This document shows, piece by piece, positions 1 through 9,168 of a stretch of 64,000 nucleotides of DNA. Made by a program: the position numbers and the translations under genes. The notes beneath the pieces were generated by a model, which was not told where the DNA came from, searched no databases, and saw only the letters and a program-made list of their open reading frames with translations. The stretch is from Bacteroidaceae bacterium (GTDB lineage Bacteria > Bacteroidota > Bacteroidia > Bacteroidales > Bacteroidaceae). The stretch covers positions 62,001 to 126,000 of the forward strand of contig JAGCDQ010000022.1 of NCBI GenBank assembly GCA_017651245.1, read 5' to 3'. Position 1 is the first letter of the stretch. Every line of letters starts with the position of its first letter.

Positions 1-1299
1 GGTTACATGAAGCGCGTGTCGAATGCACAGGAGCGGCAGCGCAAGGGAGGCAGCGGTGTGTATTACCACCTCAGTTATCTGGGCACGCCCCACGACAACC
101 TTTGGATAGCCACCACCTCGCCAGTGCTGATGTACGAAGAGCTGAAGAAAGCCTACGATGCTGGAGCCGACCGTTACTGGTTGCTCAATGTGGGCGACAT
201 CAAGCCTATGGAGATGGAGATGCAGCACTTCTTCGATATGGCTTGGAATCTTGCTGCTTTCGACTATGAGAAGGCAAACCGCTACCAAGCCGAGTGGCTC
301 GCGAAAGTATTCCCTCTCAACTCTAAACTCTCAACCCTCAACTCGATATTGAACACTTACTACCGCCTTGCTTGGCAGCGAAAACCCGAATTTATGGGCT
401 ATGAGTTTGAGTGGGACAACAACGAGAACAACCGACTGCACGACTCCGATTTCTCCTTCGAGACAGGCACTGCCCAACAGCGATTGGCTGATTATCAAGC
501 CATCAGCGACCAAGTGGATGCCATCATGAAGCAGTTGCCACAGGCATACCGTCCTGCTTTCTTCGAGATGCTTGGCTATGCCGTCAAGGGTGCCTACCAG
601 ATGAACCGCAAGTTCCTCATGGCACAGAAGAACCACGAGACAGGCAGCGAGGAAGCGGCACGAGAGGCACAAGCCGCTTTCGACAGCATCAATGCCCTGA
701 CCCACGAATACAACACCATGCTCTCAGGCAAGTGGAACCAGATGATCTCCGAGATTCCTCCTGGCTACACCGCCAAGTATCATCAGATGCCCGAACTCGT
801 CAAGGCACCCACCACAGCCTTCCGACTGCCGAAAAATCAGGAGCGCACGGAGTTTGCCCACAAGCTTCCCCTGAACAAAGTCAAAGCCAGCACTCCTTTC
901 CGACTCATCGAAGGTATCGGCACTGACTGGCTCTCCCTCCAACTGGGTGAGCCTCTCGATCCTGTGCAGAACGCAGCCAGCCTCTCCTCTTCCCACATCG
1001 ACCTGACTTTCGATGCTGCCACCAATGTCGATTCCGTCACCCTCTGCATCTCAGCCGTTCCCTTCTGGCCTATCGCCACCGACCGCAGCAACCGCTTTGG
1101 TGTGAGTGTCGATGGTTGCGCCCCGATTGTCTGCGAAAACAAATTCGAAGAGTGGGGTTGGAGCTGGAAACTTCAGGTGATTGAGAATCGCAAGGACTTC
1201 ATCCTCACCCTCCCGATTGACCGCCAGAAGAAGCGCCACACCCTCTCCCTCATCATTGGCGACCCAGGACAGATGATTCAGAAAATCACGATGCAGTGA
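1..1299 (+). CDS. GH115 xylan alpha-1,2-glucuronidase, C-terminal part (cut by window start)
   Basis: The reading frame is open from the first base, so this is the C-terminal ~432 residues of a longer gene; an internal ATG at 7 is not a real start. It aligns by eye with the neighbouring complete GH115 protein: RKGGSGVYYHLSY, YWLLNVGDIKPMEM and the following all-helical segment match RKGGLGLYYHIDM and IWIINVGDLKPKEV there, which suggests about 375 residues are missing. GH115 enzymes remove glucuronic acid or 4-O-methylglucuronic acid side chains from xylan. The helical middle domain is followed by a beta-rich C-terminal domain (about residues 290-430) as in other GH115 proteins. A tract of repeated CTCAAC words at 317-347 encodes a loop in the helical domain. 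Family assignment is firm; substrate is from the family. Confidence 0.88.
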   Translation, partial: GYMKRVSNAQERQRKGGSGVYYHLSYLGTPHDNLWIATTSPVLMYEELKKAYDAGADRYWLLNVGDIKPMEMEMQHFFDMAWNLAAFDYEKANRYQAEWLAKVFPLNSKLSTLNSILNTYYRLAWQRKPEFMGYEFEWDNNENNRLHDSDFSFETGTAQQRLADYQAISDQVDAIMKQLPQAYRPAFFEMLGYAVKGAYQMNRKFLMAQKNHETGSEEAAREAQAAFDSINALTHEYNTMLSGKWNQMISEIPPGYTAKYHQMPELVKAPTTAFRLPKNQERTEFAHKLPLNKVKASTPFRLIEGIGTDWLSLQLGEPLDPVQNAASLSSSHIDLTFDAATNVDSVTLCISAVPFWPIATDRSNRFGVSVDGCAPIVCENKFEEWGWSWKLQVIENRKDFILTLPIDRQKKRHTLSLIIGDPGQMIQKITMQ

Positions 1300-1674
1300 T
1301 TCAACCGCCCCCATTTTTGCTTTGCCGTCGGCTCTTTTGCCTTTTGCCGTCGGCAAAACCATGCTTTGCCGCCGCCTCTTTTGGGTTTCCCCGTCGGCTC
1401 TTTTCGTGTTTGTTTATCGCTCTAACGAGGGAATTTTTGCGGCCCCTAAGGGTAACAAATTTTTCCTAGTGAGGCAGCAAAAACGATGACACCGATGACG
1501 ATGACACCGATGACACTGAGGGCATTTATTTAGAAATAAATGTAACAAGTAACATACGCACAAATATATGAAACACGTTGCAAAGTGGGTTTCCACGGAA
1601 ATCTCTAACTTTGCAACGCGTTTGTGTGGGGATGCGCCTTCACACTTTCTATTTACTAACAAGATAAAACCGAT
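1300..1674. other. Gene-free 375-bp spacer with short repeats
   Basis: No credible gene is seen. Just after the stop there is a GC-rich stretch with repeated GCCGTCGGCTCTTTT words (near 1324 and 1392) and a perfect small palindrome TTTTGCCG-T-CGGCAAAA at 1342-1358, which could end transcription of the upstream gene. A 15-bp unit GATGACACCGATGAC is tandemly duplicated at 1485-1514. The promoter of the next gene lies at its right end. Confidence 0.6.
1576..1618 (+). promoter_or_regulatory. Promoter with an 11-bp inverted repeat, upstream of GH115
   Basis: TAACTTTG at 1606-1613 fits the Bacteroidetes -7 element. It sits inside the right arm of a perfect 11-bp inverted repeat, CGTTGCAAAGT (1576-1586) and ACTTTGCAACG (1608-1618), separated by 21 bases. 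No TTTG lies at the usual -33 distance, which would fit a promoter needing an activator. The inverted repeat is a candidate operator; this is inferred. Confidence 0.5.
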
Positions 1675-4155
1675 ATGAGAATAATACTGTCATTGTTGTT
1701 GTGCGTATGGTCTGCATCGTGTATGTGGGCAACCGAATCTTTTGTCACGTTTTCCAGAGAGAATGCGACTCAGTTGTGTCTCACAGGGAGTGCTGACACC
1801 ATCCTTTATGATCCTGCTGATTGGGAGGGAGTGAGGATTGCGGTCGGCAATCTCCGTAAGGATTTGGTGGCGGTGACGGGCAGTGAATGTGCTCCTATCG
1901 TGGTGGGTACGGTTGGAAAGAGCCAGTGCGTGAAGAAATACAAGCAGTTGGCAAAGCAGTTGCAAGGCAAGTGGGAGCAGTATATCATCACCACAGATGG
2001 CAATAAGCTTGTCATTCTTGGTAGTGACAAGCGTGGCACTATCTACGGTATTTATGAATTCTCCCGCCAGATTGGTGTCAGTCCTTGGTATTGGTGGGCA
2101 GATGCACCGATAGCGAAGCATGAACAGATATTTGTCAATCAGGGTGAATACACCGATGGTGAACCAAAGGTGAAGTATCGTGGCATCTTTATCAATGACG
2201 AATGGCCCTCGTTTGGTGGTTGGGCAACGGAGCATTTCGGAGGTGTCAACTCCAAGATGTATGCTCATATGTTCGAACTTCTCTTGCGCCTCAAGGCAAA
2301 CTATCTTTGGCCAGCCATGTGGGCGACTGCCTTTAACGAGGATGATGAGGAGAGTCCTCGGTTGGCTGATGCATACGGCATTGTGATGGGCACTTCGCAC
2401 CACGAACCGATGATGCGGGCTCATCAGGAATATCTGCATCGCAAGGAGCAGGTGGGTCCTTGGGATTATGCCACCAATAAGGAGCGGATTGATCAGTTCT
2501 TCTTGGAGGGCATGCAGCGTAACAAGAATTATGACAACCTCGTGACCATCGGTATGCGTGGTGACGGCGACGTGGCAATGGGTACTGGCGACGATGCTGA
2601 CAATATGAAGACGCTCGGCGAGGTCATCAAGGGGCAACGAAAGATTATCAAGAAACTGTATGGACGTGAGGATGCCGTGCCACAACTCTGGGCCATCTTC
2701 ACGGAGGTGCAACGTTATTATGACGCAGGTTTCACTGTGCCTGATGATGTAACCCTGCTTTTTTGTGATAACAACTGGGGCTATCTCCGTCGTATCGGTC
2801 GTGATTTCGAACGCAAGCGGAAGGGCGGTCTCGGTCTTTACTATCACATCGACATGAATGGCGGTCCTTGGAACGACCGATGGGTGAACACCACCACCAT
2901 TCCCAAACTCCGTGAACAGCTGAATCTTGCCTACCAGACAGGCATTGACCGCATCTGGATTATCAATGTGGGTGACCTGAAACCCAAGGAAGTGCCCATC
3001 GACTTCATCATGCACTATGCCTGGAATCCCGAGACCGTCAAGGTGGGTGAAGAACAGACGTGGCTTGAGCAATTCGCTGGCTCTGTATTTGGTGAGGAAC
3101 ATGCTGTTGAAATCGCTGACCTGATTGCCAAATATTCCAAATACAACCTTTGGCGCAAACCTGAGGTGCAGGTGCCAGGCATCTTCAACAACGAAGAGAT
3201 GTCCTATATCGACAGCCTTTGGCTTTCCCTCTCTGCTCGTGCTGAGGCGTTGCGCACGAAGATTCCTGCTGAAGCACAGGATGCTTACTACCAGTTGGTG
3301 TATTATCCCGTGGTGGCAAGTGCAGGGGTGGCGATGATTTACAATGCTTCCACTCGTGGCAACTCAAACCTTGTGGAGCAGTTGATGGCGCGCGACCAGC
3401 AACTCAGCGACTTTTATCATCGGATAGCAGGCGGAAAGTGGAACAAGATGATGCTGGACAATCACATTGGCTATACGAGGTGGTCGATTCCCGACAAAAA
3501 TGTCAATCCCACAACCCTCGGATTCAAGGTTGACCATATCGCCAGCAGTGCGACACCAACCAGTGAGTATAGCATTCCTGCTTTTAAGTATAGCCGTAAA
3601 AGTGGTGGCTCAGGTGCTTCATGGATGTTCCTGCCCAATCTTGGACGTGGTGAGGGTTGCATGGGTAGTGACAACGTTTTGGCAGAGAATAGTGGTGCCG
3701 TGTTGGAATATGACATCGACAATTCTCCACTCAACGCTCAACTCTCCGTCGCCATTGGTATCCTTCCCACCCAAGACATCTATCCTGCCCGTGGTCTTCG
3801 TTTGGGTGTGCAACTGGACGACCAACCCATGCAGACCATTGATGCCCGAAGGGGATTGAATGATGTGTTTCAGGAATACACACCTCAGAATCTTGCACGC
3901 TCTAAGGTGCTCAAACCACTGCCTCCTCAAGGTCGTCTCGCATTAAGCGGTTTTTGGAATGGTAGGAAGCTTCCCCGTCGCGACGAAGTGTTTGACAACC
4001 TCCGCTGGCTTGATGCGACCTTCTCGAATGTCACAGCAGGCAAGCATACCTTGAAAGTTGTGATGATAGATCCAGAGATAGTGGTGGAGCAAATTGTGGT
4101 CAATCCAGACAACAATCATTATAGTTATTTTGGAACTAGCAGTTCTACGAAGTAA
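1675..4155 (+). CDS. GH115 xylan alpha-1,2-glucuronidase, complete
   Basis: The 826-residue protein begins with a signal peptide (MRIILSLLLCVWSASCMWA). An N-terminal alpha/beta domain (about 25-150, with VILGSDKRGTIYGIYEFS) precedes the TIM-barrel region (about 165-450, with KYRGIFINDEWPSF, RLKANYLWPAMW, MGTSHHEPM, GMRGDGDVAM), a helical domain and a beta-sandwich C-terminus, the usual GH115 layout and length. It should release (4-O-methyl)glucuronic acid from xylan or xylo-oligosaccharides in the periplasm or on the surface. It is a paralogue of the truncated upstream gene; the two may differ in preferred chain length or decoration. The next gene (GH30) follows after 25 bases, so the two are probably cotranscribed. 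Confidence 0.93.
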   Translation: MRIILSLLLCVWSASCMWATESFVTFSRENATQLCLTGSADTILYDPADWEGVRIAVGNLRKDLVAVTGSECAPIVVGTVGKSQCVKKYKQLAKQLQGKWEQYIITTDGNKLVILGSDKRGTIYGIYEFSRQIGVSPWYWWADAPIAKHEQIFVNQGEYTDGEPKVKYRGIFINDEWPSFGGWATEHFGGVNSKMYAHMFELLLRLKANYLWPAMWATAFNEDDEESPRLADAYGIVMGTSHHEPMMRAHQEYLHRKEQVGPWDYATNKERIDQFFLEGMQRNKNYDNLVTIGMRGDGDVAMGTGDDADNMKTLGEVIKGQRKIIKKLYGREDAVPQLWAIFTEVQRYYDAGFTVPDDVTLLFCDNNWGYLRRIGRDFERKRKGGLGLYYHIDMNGGPWNDRWVNTTTIPKLREQLNLAYQTGIDRIWIINVGDLKPKEVPIDFIMHYAWNPETVKVGEEQTWLEQFAGSVFGEEHAVEIADLIAKYSKYNLWRKPEVQVPGIFNNEEMSYIDSLWLSLSARAEALRTKIPAEAQDAYYQLVYYPVVASAGVAMIYNASTRGNSNLVEQLMARDQQLSDFYHRIAGGKWNKMMLDNHIGYTRWSIPDKNVNPTTLGFKVDHIASSATPTSEYSIPAFKYSRKSGGSGASWMFLPNLGRGEGCMGSDNVLAENSGAVLEYDIDNSPLNAQLSVAIGILPTQDIYPARGLRLGVQLDDQPMQTIDARRGLNDVFQEYTPQNLARSKVLKPLPPQGRLALSGFWNGRKLPRRDEVFDNLRWLDATFSNVTAGKHTLKVVMIDPEIVVEQIVVNPDNNHYSYFGTSSSTK

Positions 4156-4180
4156 ATACTAACATTTGGACAATCGAAAA

Positions 4181-6604
4181 ATGAAATATATGAAGAAAAC
4201 TTTACTGAAAATGATGCTTGTGGCCGGGCTGTTCGGTATGAGTGGTGCACAGAGTATGGCTCAGACGAAGGCTACGGTACGTTTTGACACACAAAGTACA
4301 CACCAACGCATTACGGGCTTTGGCGGCTTTGTTTGTTCGCCTCAGTTTACTTACAACCACATGTCCAGCACCGAGATTGAGAAGGTGTGGGGCAAAACGA
4401 GTACTGTGGGATGTAACATCATGCGTCTGTATATTCCTGTCGGCAAGAATGCGTGGGGACAGTCGTTGGAAACTGCGAAGAAGGCCAAGAAGATGGGACT
4501 CATTGTGTTTGCCTCGCCTTGGGGACAACCTGCAGAGTGGAAGACCAACGGCACGATCAACGCCAAGAACAGCGACGGAACAAAAGGCTATCTGAAGAGG
4601 GAAAACTGGGATGACTACGCGAAGTATCTGGATGATTATGTGAAATACCTGCGCCAAAATGGTGTGGAACTGGATGCCATCTCCATTCAGAACGAGCCTG
4701 ACTGGGATGCCACGTATGCGGGGTGCTTGTGGTCAACAAGTGAAATGGCGGAGTTTCTGAGGACCTATGGCCGCACCATCAGTTGCAAGATTATGGCACC
4801 AGAGTCGATAGGTTGTTCTGATGGTTATGCCAATGCGCTGAACAACTCCAATGTGCTCAACTGCTTCGATATCTATGGCGGACACCAATATGGCGGCATC
4901 CAGTCGGCTTACAAAAACCTCGCCACAAAGGGGAAAGAAATCTGGATGACGGAATATCTCATCAACTGGAACGAGAATAAGGAAGAGAGTCAGTGGCGCA
5001 ACTATGATTTTTCTCAGGATTTCTTTAATTTCTTCCGTGCCATTAACACCTGCATGTTGGGCGACTTTAATGCATGGATTCACTACGCTGCCAAGCGTTT
5101 TTATGCCATGATAGGTGATGGAAAGTGTGGTCTGTCGAATGGTGCCATTACCAAACGCGGTTACATCATGGCTCATTTTGCTAAGTTCGTGACGGGCATG
5201 ACGCGCATCGATGTCACGTTTGGCGGCAATATAGAAGGTTCTGCCTATCTGTCACAGTCGGGCGACACGCTGGTGGCGGTGATGGCGAATGCCACTGACA
5301 ATGCCATCGACCTGACTTTCGATCTGCCATTCTATACCCAGAAGGGAGAAATTCGTACGACGGGTAAGAACCAAAGCTTCAAGAAGACGGAACTGACACC
5401 AGAGACAGAGACCTGCCGTCCTGTGGCTTCCGTTGCGGCTCAGAGTGTTGTGACGGTGATGTTTGTCAAGTCACGTGAACGTCAAGCCTCCGACATGAAG
5501 GGCGAAATCACCTATTTCGAGCGTAAACTGCTGGATGACATGACGACCACCAAAACCACATTCGGCAGCACTTACAAAATGTCGAACAAGACGGGCAAGA
5601 AGTTTGATAGCGACAATCCCCTCATCTCCAGTCGCAAGACGGTTGCCATTGGCTATATCCAATTGGACGCCAATTATGAACAGCTGGTGATGCAAATCAA
5701 GAAGGTGACAACGACGGGTTCCTTGACTGCTGGTAAACCGACTCTTTACTATGTGAATGCTGCAGGGAAGGCCGTCTCTCATGAGTATGACCGTCTGGAT
5801 CTGAGCCAGGGTGAGAATTTTGAGGTCATCTTCGATCTTTCTTCTGCCACGCTTTCTGATGGTTGTATCGGTCTGTTGTCGTTGACCTGCGACAACACTT
5901 ATTCGCATTTGACCATCGACTTCAATGATGTCTATCTGACCAATAAAAACGCTTCATACGCAGGTACGTTGAGTGGTGCCTATGTGGCTGATGATGGTTA
6001 TGTGCTTGATTTCTCAGCAGATCCCTCTTGCACCAGTATCGACATGACGGCAGTCACAGGCTTGCCTACCGCCCTCCCGTGGATGGAAGGTACTAATCGT
6101 GTGGTCTATGTGTCTGGCGACAGCGAGTTGTCAGGGACGAACGTGGTGAAGGAGGGTGTGTGTGCTTCGCTGGCGATTGATGAAAGTTTCGGTGCCTTCC
6201 ACCCAGCTCAGTCATTTACGGCTACCCAAGCTTCTTACACCTGCACCGTCAATGGTCAGCACATCGTGCAGCTTCCTTTCCAAGCCACAGTGCCTGAAGG
6301 TGTGAATGTTTATACGCTGACGGACGACTTGACTCCTGTGGCTGTCACTACCATACCTGCAAACCAACCGCTGTTGGTGGAGGGACAAGGTGAAGTGACG
6401 TTTTTGGGTTCAGGCGATGTGGTATATATTGCTTGTCCGATTTCTGACGATGTCCTGCCTATTGCGACACCAACGGCTATCACCAGCCTGACTCAACAGT
6501 CAACAATCAACGCTCAACGTTTCTTCAACCTTCAAGGTCAAGAAGTGGAACATCCTACTCGTGGTCTCTATATTTCTCAGGGAAGAAAGGTGTATGTGCG
6601 CTAA
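4181..6604 (+). CDS. GH30 glucuronoxylanase-like secreted hydrolase with C-terminal surface motif
   Basis: The start is taken at ATG 4181 (a second ATG at 4190 is also possible); the longer frame would begin with TTG at 4166. A signal peptide ends near SMAQ. The catalytic barrel shows ITGFGGF near the N-terminus, the acid/base Glu in ISIQNEPDWD (about residue 170) and the nucleophile Glu in IWMTEYLINW. The NEPDW..Y.GC.W segment resembles GH30 subfamily 8 enzymes, which cut xylan next to glucuronic acid branches; that matches the GH115 neighbours. After the barrel and its beta-domain come about 330 residues of beta-rich sequence of unknown function, ending in a motif (NLQGQEVEHPTRGLYI..GRKV) shared with the CotH protein at 38423. 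The subfamily call is tentative. Confidence 0.85.
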   Translation: MKYMKKTLLKMMLVAGLFGMSGAQSMAQTKATVRFDTQSTHQRITGFGGFVCSPQFTYNHMSSTEIEKVWGKTSTVGCNIMRLYIPVGKNAWGQSLETAKKAKKMGLIVFASPWGQPAEWKTNGTINAKNSDGTKGYLKRENWDDYAKYLDDYVKYLRQNGVELDAISIQNEPDWDATYAGCLWSTSEMAEFLRTYGRTISCKIMAPESIGCSDGYANALNNSNVLNCFDIYGGHQYGGIQSAYKNLATKGKEIWMTEYLINWNENKEESQWRNYDFSQDFFNFFRAINTCMLGDFNAWIHYAAKRFYAMIGDGKCGLSNGAITKRGYIMAHFAKFVTGMTRIDVTFGGNIEGSAYLSQSGDTLVAVMANATDNAIDLTFDLPFYTQKGEIRTTGKNQSFKKTELTPETETCRPVASVAAQSVVTVMFVKSRERQASDMKGEITYFERKLLDDMTTTKTTFGSTYKMSNKTGKKFDSDNPLISSRKTVAIGYIQLDANYEQLVMQIKKVTTTGSLTAGKPTLYYVNAAGKAVSHEYDRLDLSQGENFEVIFDLSSATLSDGCIGLLSLTCDNTYSHLTIDFNDVYLTNKNASYAGTLSGAYVADDGYVLDFSADPSCTSIDMTAVTGLPTALPWMEGTNRVVYVSGDSELSGTNVVKEGVCASLAIDESFGAFHPAQSFTATQASYTCTVNGQHIVQLPFQATVPEGVNVYTLTDDLTPVAVTTIPANQPLLVEGQGEVTFLGSGDVVYIACPISDDVLPIATPTAITSLTQQSTINAQRFFNLQGQEVEHPTRGLYISQGRKVYVR

Positions 6605-6659
6605 TAAGAGACAAAAAATGGGGGAAATGTTACAAAGTTTGAAATAAAAGATACATTCG

Positions 6660-6694
6660 GCAAAGTTGTTCCAATAAAAAAAGAGTAACTTTGC
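6660..6694 (+). promoter_or_regulatory. Promoter upstream of GH95
   Basis: TAACTTTG at 6686-6693 fits the -7 consensus. A partial inverted repeat, GCAAAGTT (6660-6667) and AACTTTGC (6687-6694), overlaps it. This is the same arrangement seen in front of the GH115 gene at 1675. It suggests that GH95 starts a second transcription unit. The 124-bp gap after GH30 agrees with that. Confidence 0.55.
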
Positions 6695-6728
6695 AGCATG
6701 TTTTTTTACTAATCATGAATTATTGTAT

Positions 6729-9128
6729 ATGAGAAAAATTATTGTTTGTGTCTGTATGACTGTCTTGGCTTGCATGGGTGGGCTGACAGAGATGCAGGCA
6801 GCGGTTTCGACAAAATCTGTTGATAACGACCAGAGAATGTGGTATGACCGTCCAGCTACCGTGTGGCTCGAGGCATTGCCTTTGGGCAACTCTCGTATGG
6901 GTGCTATGGTGTATGGTGGTACGGAAACCGAGGAAATCCAGTTGAATGAAGAAACTTTCTGGAGTGGTGGTCCTCACAACAACAACAGCACCACATCCCT
7001 ACAACATCTCGCAGAGGTGCGCAACTTGATTTTTGATGGCAAGGAAAGGGAAGCGGAGAACATTATCAACAAAGAGTTCATCAAAGGCCCTCATGGTATG
7101 CGTTTCCTCACGGTGGGCAGCCTCTGTTTGGAGTTTGGACACAAGGAAGTGAAGGACTATGTGCGTGAGCTGGATTTGCAGACAGCCATCAACACGACTT
7201 CCTATACCTATAACAATGTGACGTACACTCGTCGTGTCATTGCCTCGTTGGCTGATGGTGTGGTGGTGGTGAATGTGAAGGCAAGCCAGAAAGGCGCACT
7301 CAGTTTCACGGCTTCGCACAAGTGCCAGTTCCCACTTACTGTAAAAGCAGAAGGAAAAATGCTCGTTGCCACTATTCAGGGTGTGGAACAGGAAGGAATT
7401 CCTGCCGCGTTGACCGCACAATGTCGCACCGATGTGAAGGCTGACGGCGTCGTGAAGGTGGATGGTGAGACGATTAAAGTGGAAGGAGCGACTGAAGCCA
7501 CGCTTTATATCTCTGCTGCCACCAACTTTGTGAACTACCATGATGTGAGCGGCGATGCGGCAAAGAAGAATGAACAATTCCTGGCTGCTGCTGAGAAGAT
7601 GAAATTTGACCAGCTTCTTAAGCGTCATCTGGCTGAGTATCAGAAACAATATGGTCGTGTGAAGCTTTCTTTGACTTCATCGGACAATCAGAAACTTCCC
7701 ACCGACCAGCGTCTGGACAAGTTCTACAATAGCACCGACATGGGAATGGTGGCATTGCTTTTCAACTATGGTCGTTATCTGCTCATCTCATCTTCTCAGA
7801 AAGGTGGTCAGGCAGCGAACTTGCAAGGTGTGTGGAACGACAAGCGTAATGCTCCTTGGGACAGCAAATACACCATCAATATCAATGCGGAGATGAACTA
7901 CTGGCCTGCTGAGGTGTGCAACATCTCTGAGACGGCTGAACCACTCTTCACGATGACGAGAGACCTGAGTGAGACGGGTGCAGAGACAGCCCGTGTGATG
8001 TATGGTTGCGGTGGTTGGGTGGCTCATCACAATACAGACCTCTGGCGTATTGCTGGTCCTATCGATGGTGCCACATGGGGTATGTTCCCCAATGGTGGTG
8101 GTTGGTTGACTACGCATCTGTGGGAGCACTACCAATACACCCTCGACAAGGCTTTCTTGCGTGAATACTATCCCGTGATGAAGGGAGCAGCTGAGTTCTA
8201 CCTTGACTATATGGTGGAGCGCGATGGTGAATTGCTTGTGGTGCCCAGCACTTCTCCAGAACATGGGGGAAGGGGCAAGCAGTCAACGGTTTGTGCCGCT
8301 TGTACAATGGACAACCAGATTGTCCGTGACGTGCTTACGCAGGCATTGGCGGCTGCAAAGATTCTGAATGTAGATGCTGATTTCCAGCAGAAACTCATGA
8401 AGGCAATCCCTATGATTCCACCAATGAAGGTGGGTCAGTATGGCCAGTTGCAGGAGTGGCGTGAGGATTTGGATGACCCACGTGACGAGCATCGCCACAT
8501 CTCTCACCTCTATGGTTTGTATCCTTCTAATCAGATTTCTCCATACACCACTCCTGAATTGTGGAAGGCGGCTGGTGTGACGCTTCAGCAACGTGGTGAC
8601 CAAGCTACAGGATGGAGTTTGGGTTGGAAGACTAACTTCTGGGCACGCATGCTCGATGGTAATCATGCATTCAAGATCATCAGCAATATGCTGCGTCTGT
8701 TACCTAACGAGGGCAGAGAACGCGAATATCCCAACGGACGTACATTCCCGAATCTTTTCGATGCACATCCACCTTTCCAGATTGATGGTAACTTCGGAGT
8801 CACCGCTGGTATTGCTGAGATGCTGATGCAGAGTGACCCCATCACGGCAGAAAAGCCTGCCATTCATTTGTTACCTGCCTTGCCCGATGCATGGGGAGAG
8901 GGTAGTGTGAGTGGTCTCAAGGCTCGTGGCGGTTATGAAGTGAGCATCGCTTGGGCAAATGGAACCTTGAAGACTGCGACCATCAAGGCACAACAGAATG
9001 GCACGCTTCGCATTCGTTGCAAGGACACGCTTGCTGCCAAGGGATTGCAATTCGTCAGCACCCACGATGGGGTGAATGAGTACGAAATGTCGGTGAAAGC
9101 AGGACAATTGGTTCAACTCAACCACTAA
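6729..9128 (+). CDS. GH95 alpha-L-galactosidase / alpha-L-fucosidase
   Basis: Start is ATG 6729 (the frame extends two codons up to a TTG). A signal peptide covers about residues 1-25. The N-terminal GH95 signature LPLGNSRMGAMVYGG and EEIQLNEETFWSG is followed by the (alpha/alpha)6 barrel with INAEMNYWPAEVCN, HHNTDLWR, RHISHLYGLYPSNQIS and FQIDGNFG, all typical of the family. The length (about 800) is normal. GH95 enzymes cleave terminal alpha-L-fucose or alpha-L-galactose; in the Bacteroides ovatus complex-xylan locus the GH95 member is an alpha-L-galactosidase, and the company of GH115/GH10/GH43 genes here, plus an L-galactose operon at 50-54 kb, favours that reading. Specificity is inferred from context. 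Confidence 0.9.
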   Translation: MRKIIVCVCMTVLACMGGLTEMQAAVSTKSVDNDQRMWYDRPATVWLEALPLGNSRMGAMVYGGTETEEIQLNEETFWSGGPHNNNSTTSLQHLAEVRNLIFDGKEREAENIINKEFIKGPHGMRFLTVGSLCLEFGHKEVKDYVRELDLQTAINTTSYTYNNVTYTRRVIASLADGVVVVNVKASQKGALSFTASHKCQFPLTVKAEGKMLVATIQGVEQEGIPAALTAQCRTDVKADGVVKVDGETIKVEGATEATLYISAATNFVNYHDVSGDAAKKNEQFLAAAEKMKFDQLLKRHLAEYQKQYGRVKLSLTSSDNQKLPTDQRLDKFYNSTDMGMVALLFNYGRYLLISSSQKGGQAANLQGVWNDKRNAPWDSKYTININAEMNYWPAEVCNISETAEPLFTMTRDLSETGAETARVMYGCGGWVAHHNTDLWRIAGPIDGATWGMFPNGGGWLTTHLWEHYQYTLDKAFLREYYPVMKGAAEFYLDYMVERDGELLVVPSTSPEHGGRGKQSTVCAACTMDNQIVRDVLTQALAAAKILNVDADFQQKLMKAIPMIPPMKVGQYGQLQEWREDLDDPRDEHRHISHLYGLYPSNQISPYTTPELWKAAGVTLQQRGDQATGWSLGWKTNFWARMLDGNHAFKIISNMLRLLPNEGREREYPNGRTFPNLFDAHPPFQIDGNFGVTAGIAEMLMQSDPITAEKPAIHLLPALPDAWGEGSVSGLKARGGYEVSIAWANGTLKTATIKAQQNGTLRIRCKDTLAAKGLQFVSTHDGVNEYEMSVKAGQLVQLNH

Positions 9129-9168
9129 TCAAGCATAAACATATTATAAAACCTAAACATATTGTTCA

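Noticed and set aside
1690-3102. 470-aa open frame on the minus strand inside the GH115 gene
   Set aside because: It is antisense to a gene with clear family motifs; the translation is His/Ile/Thr-rich with no recognisable motif.
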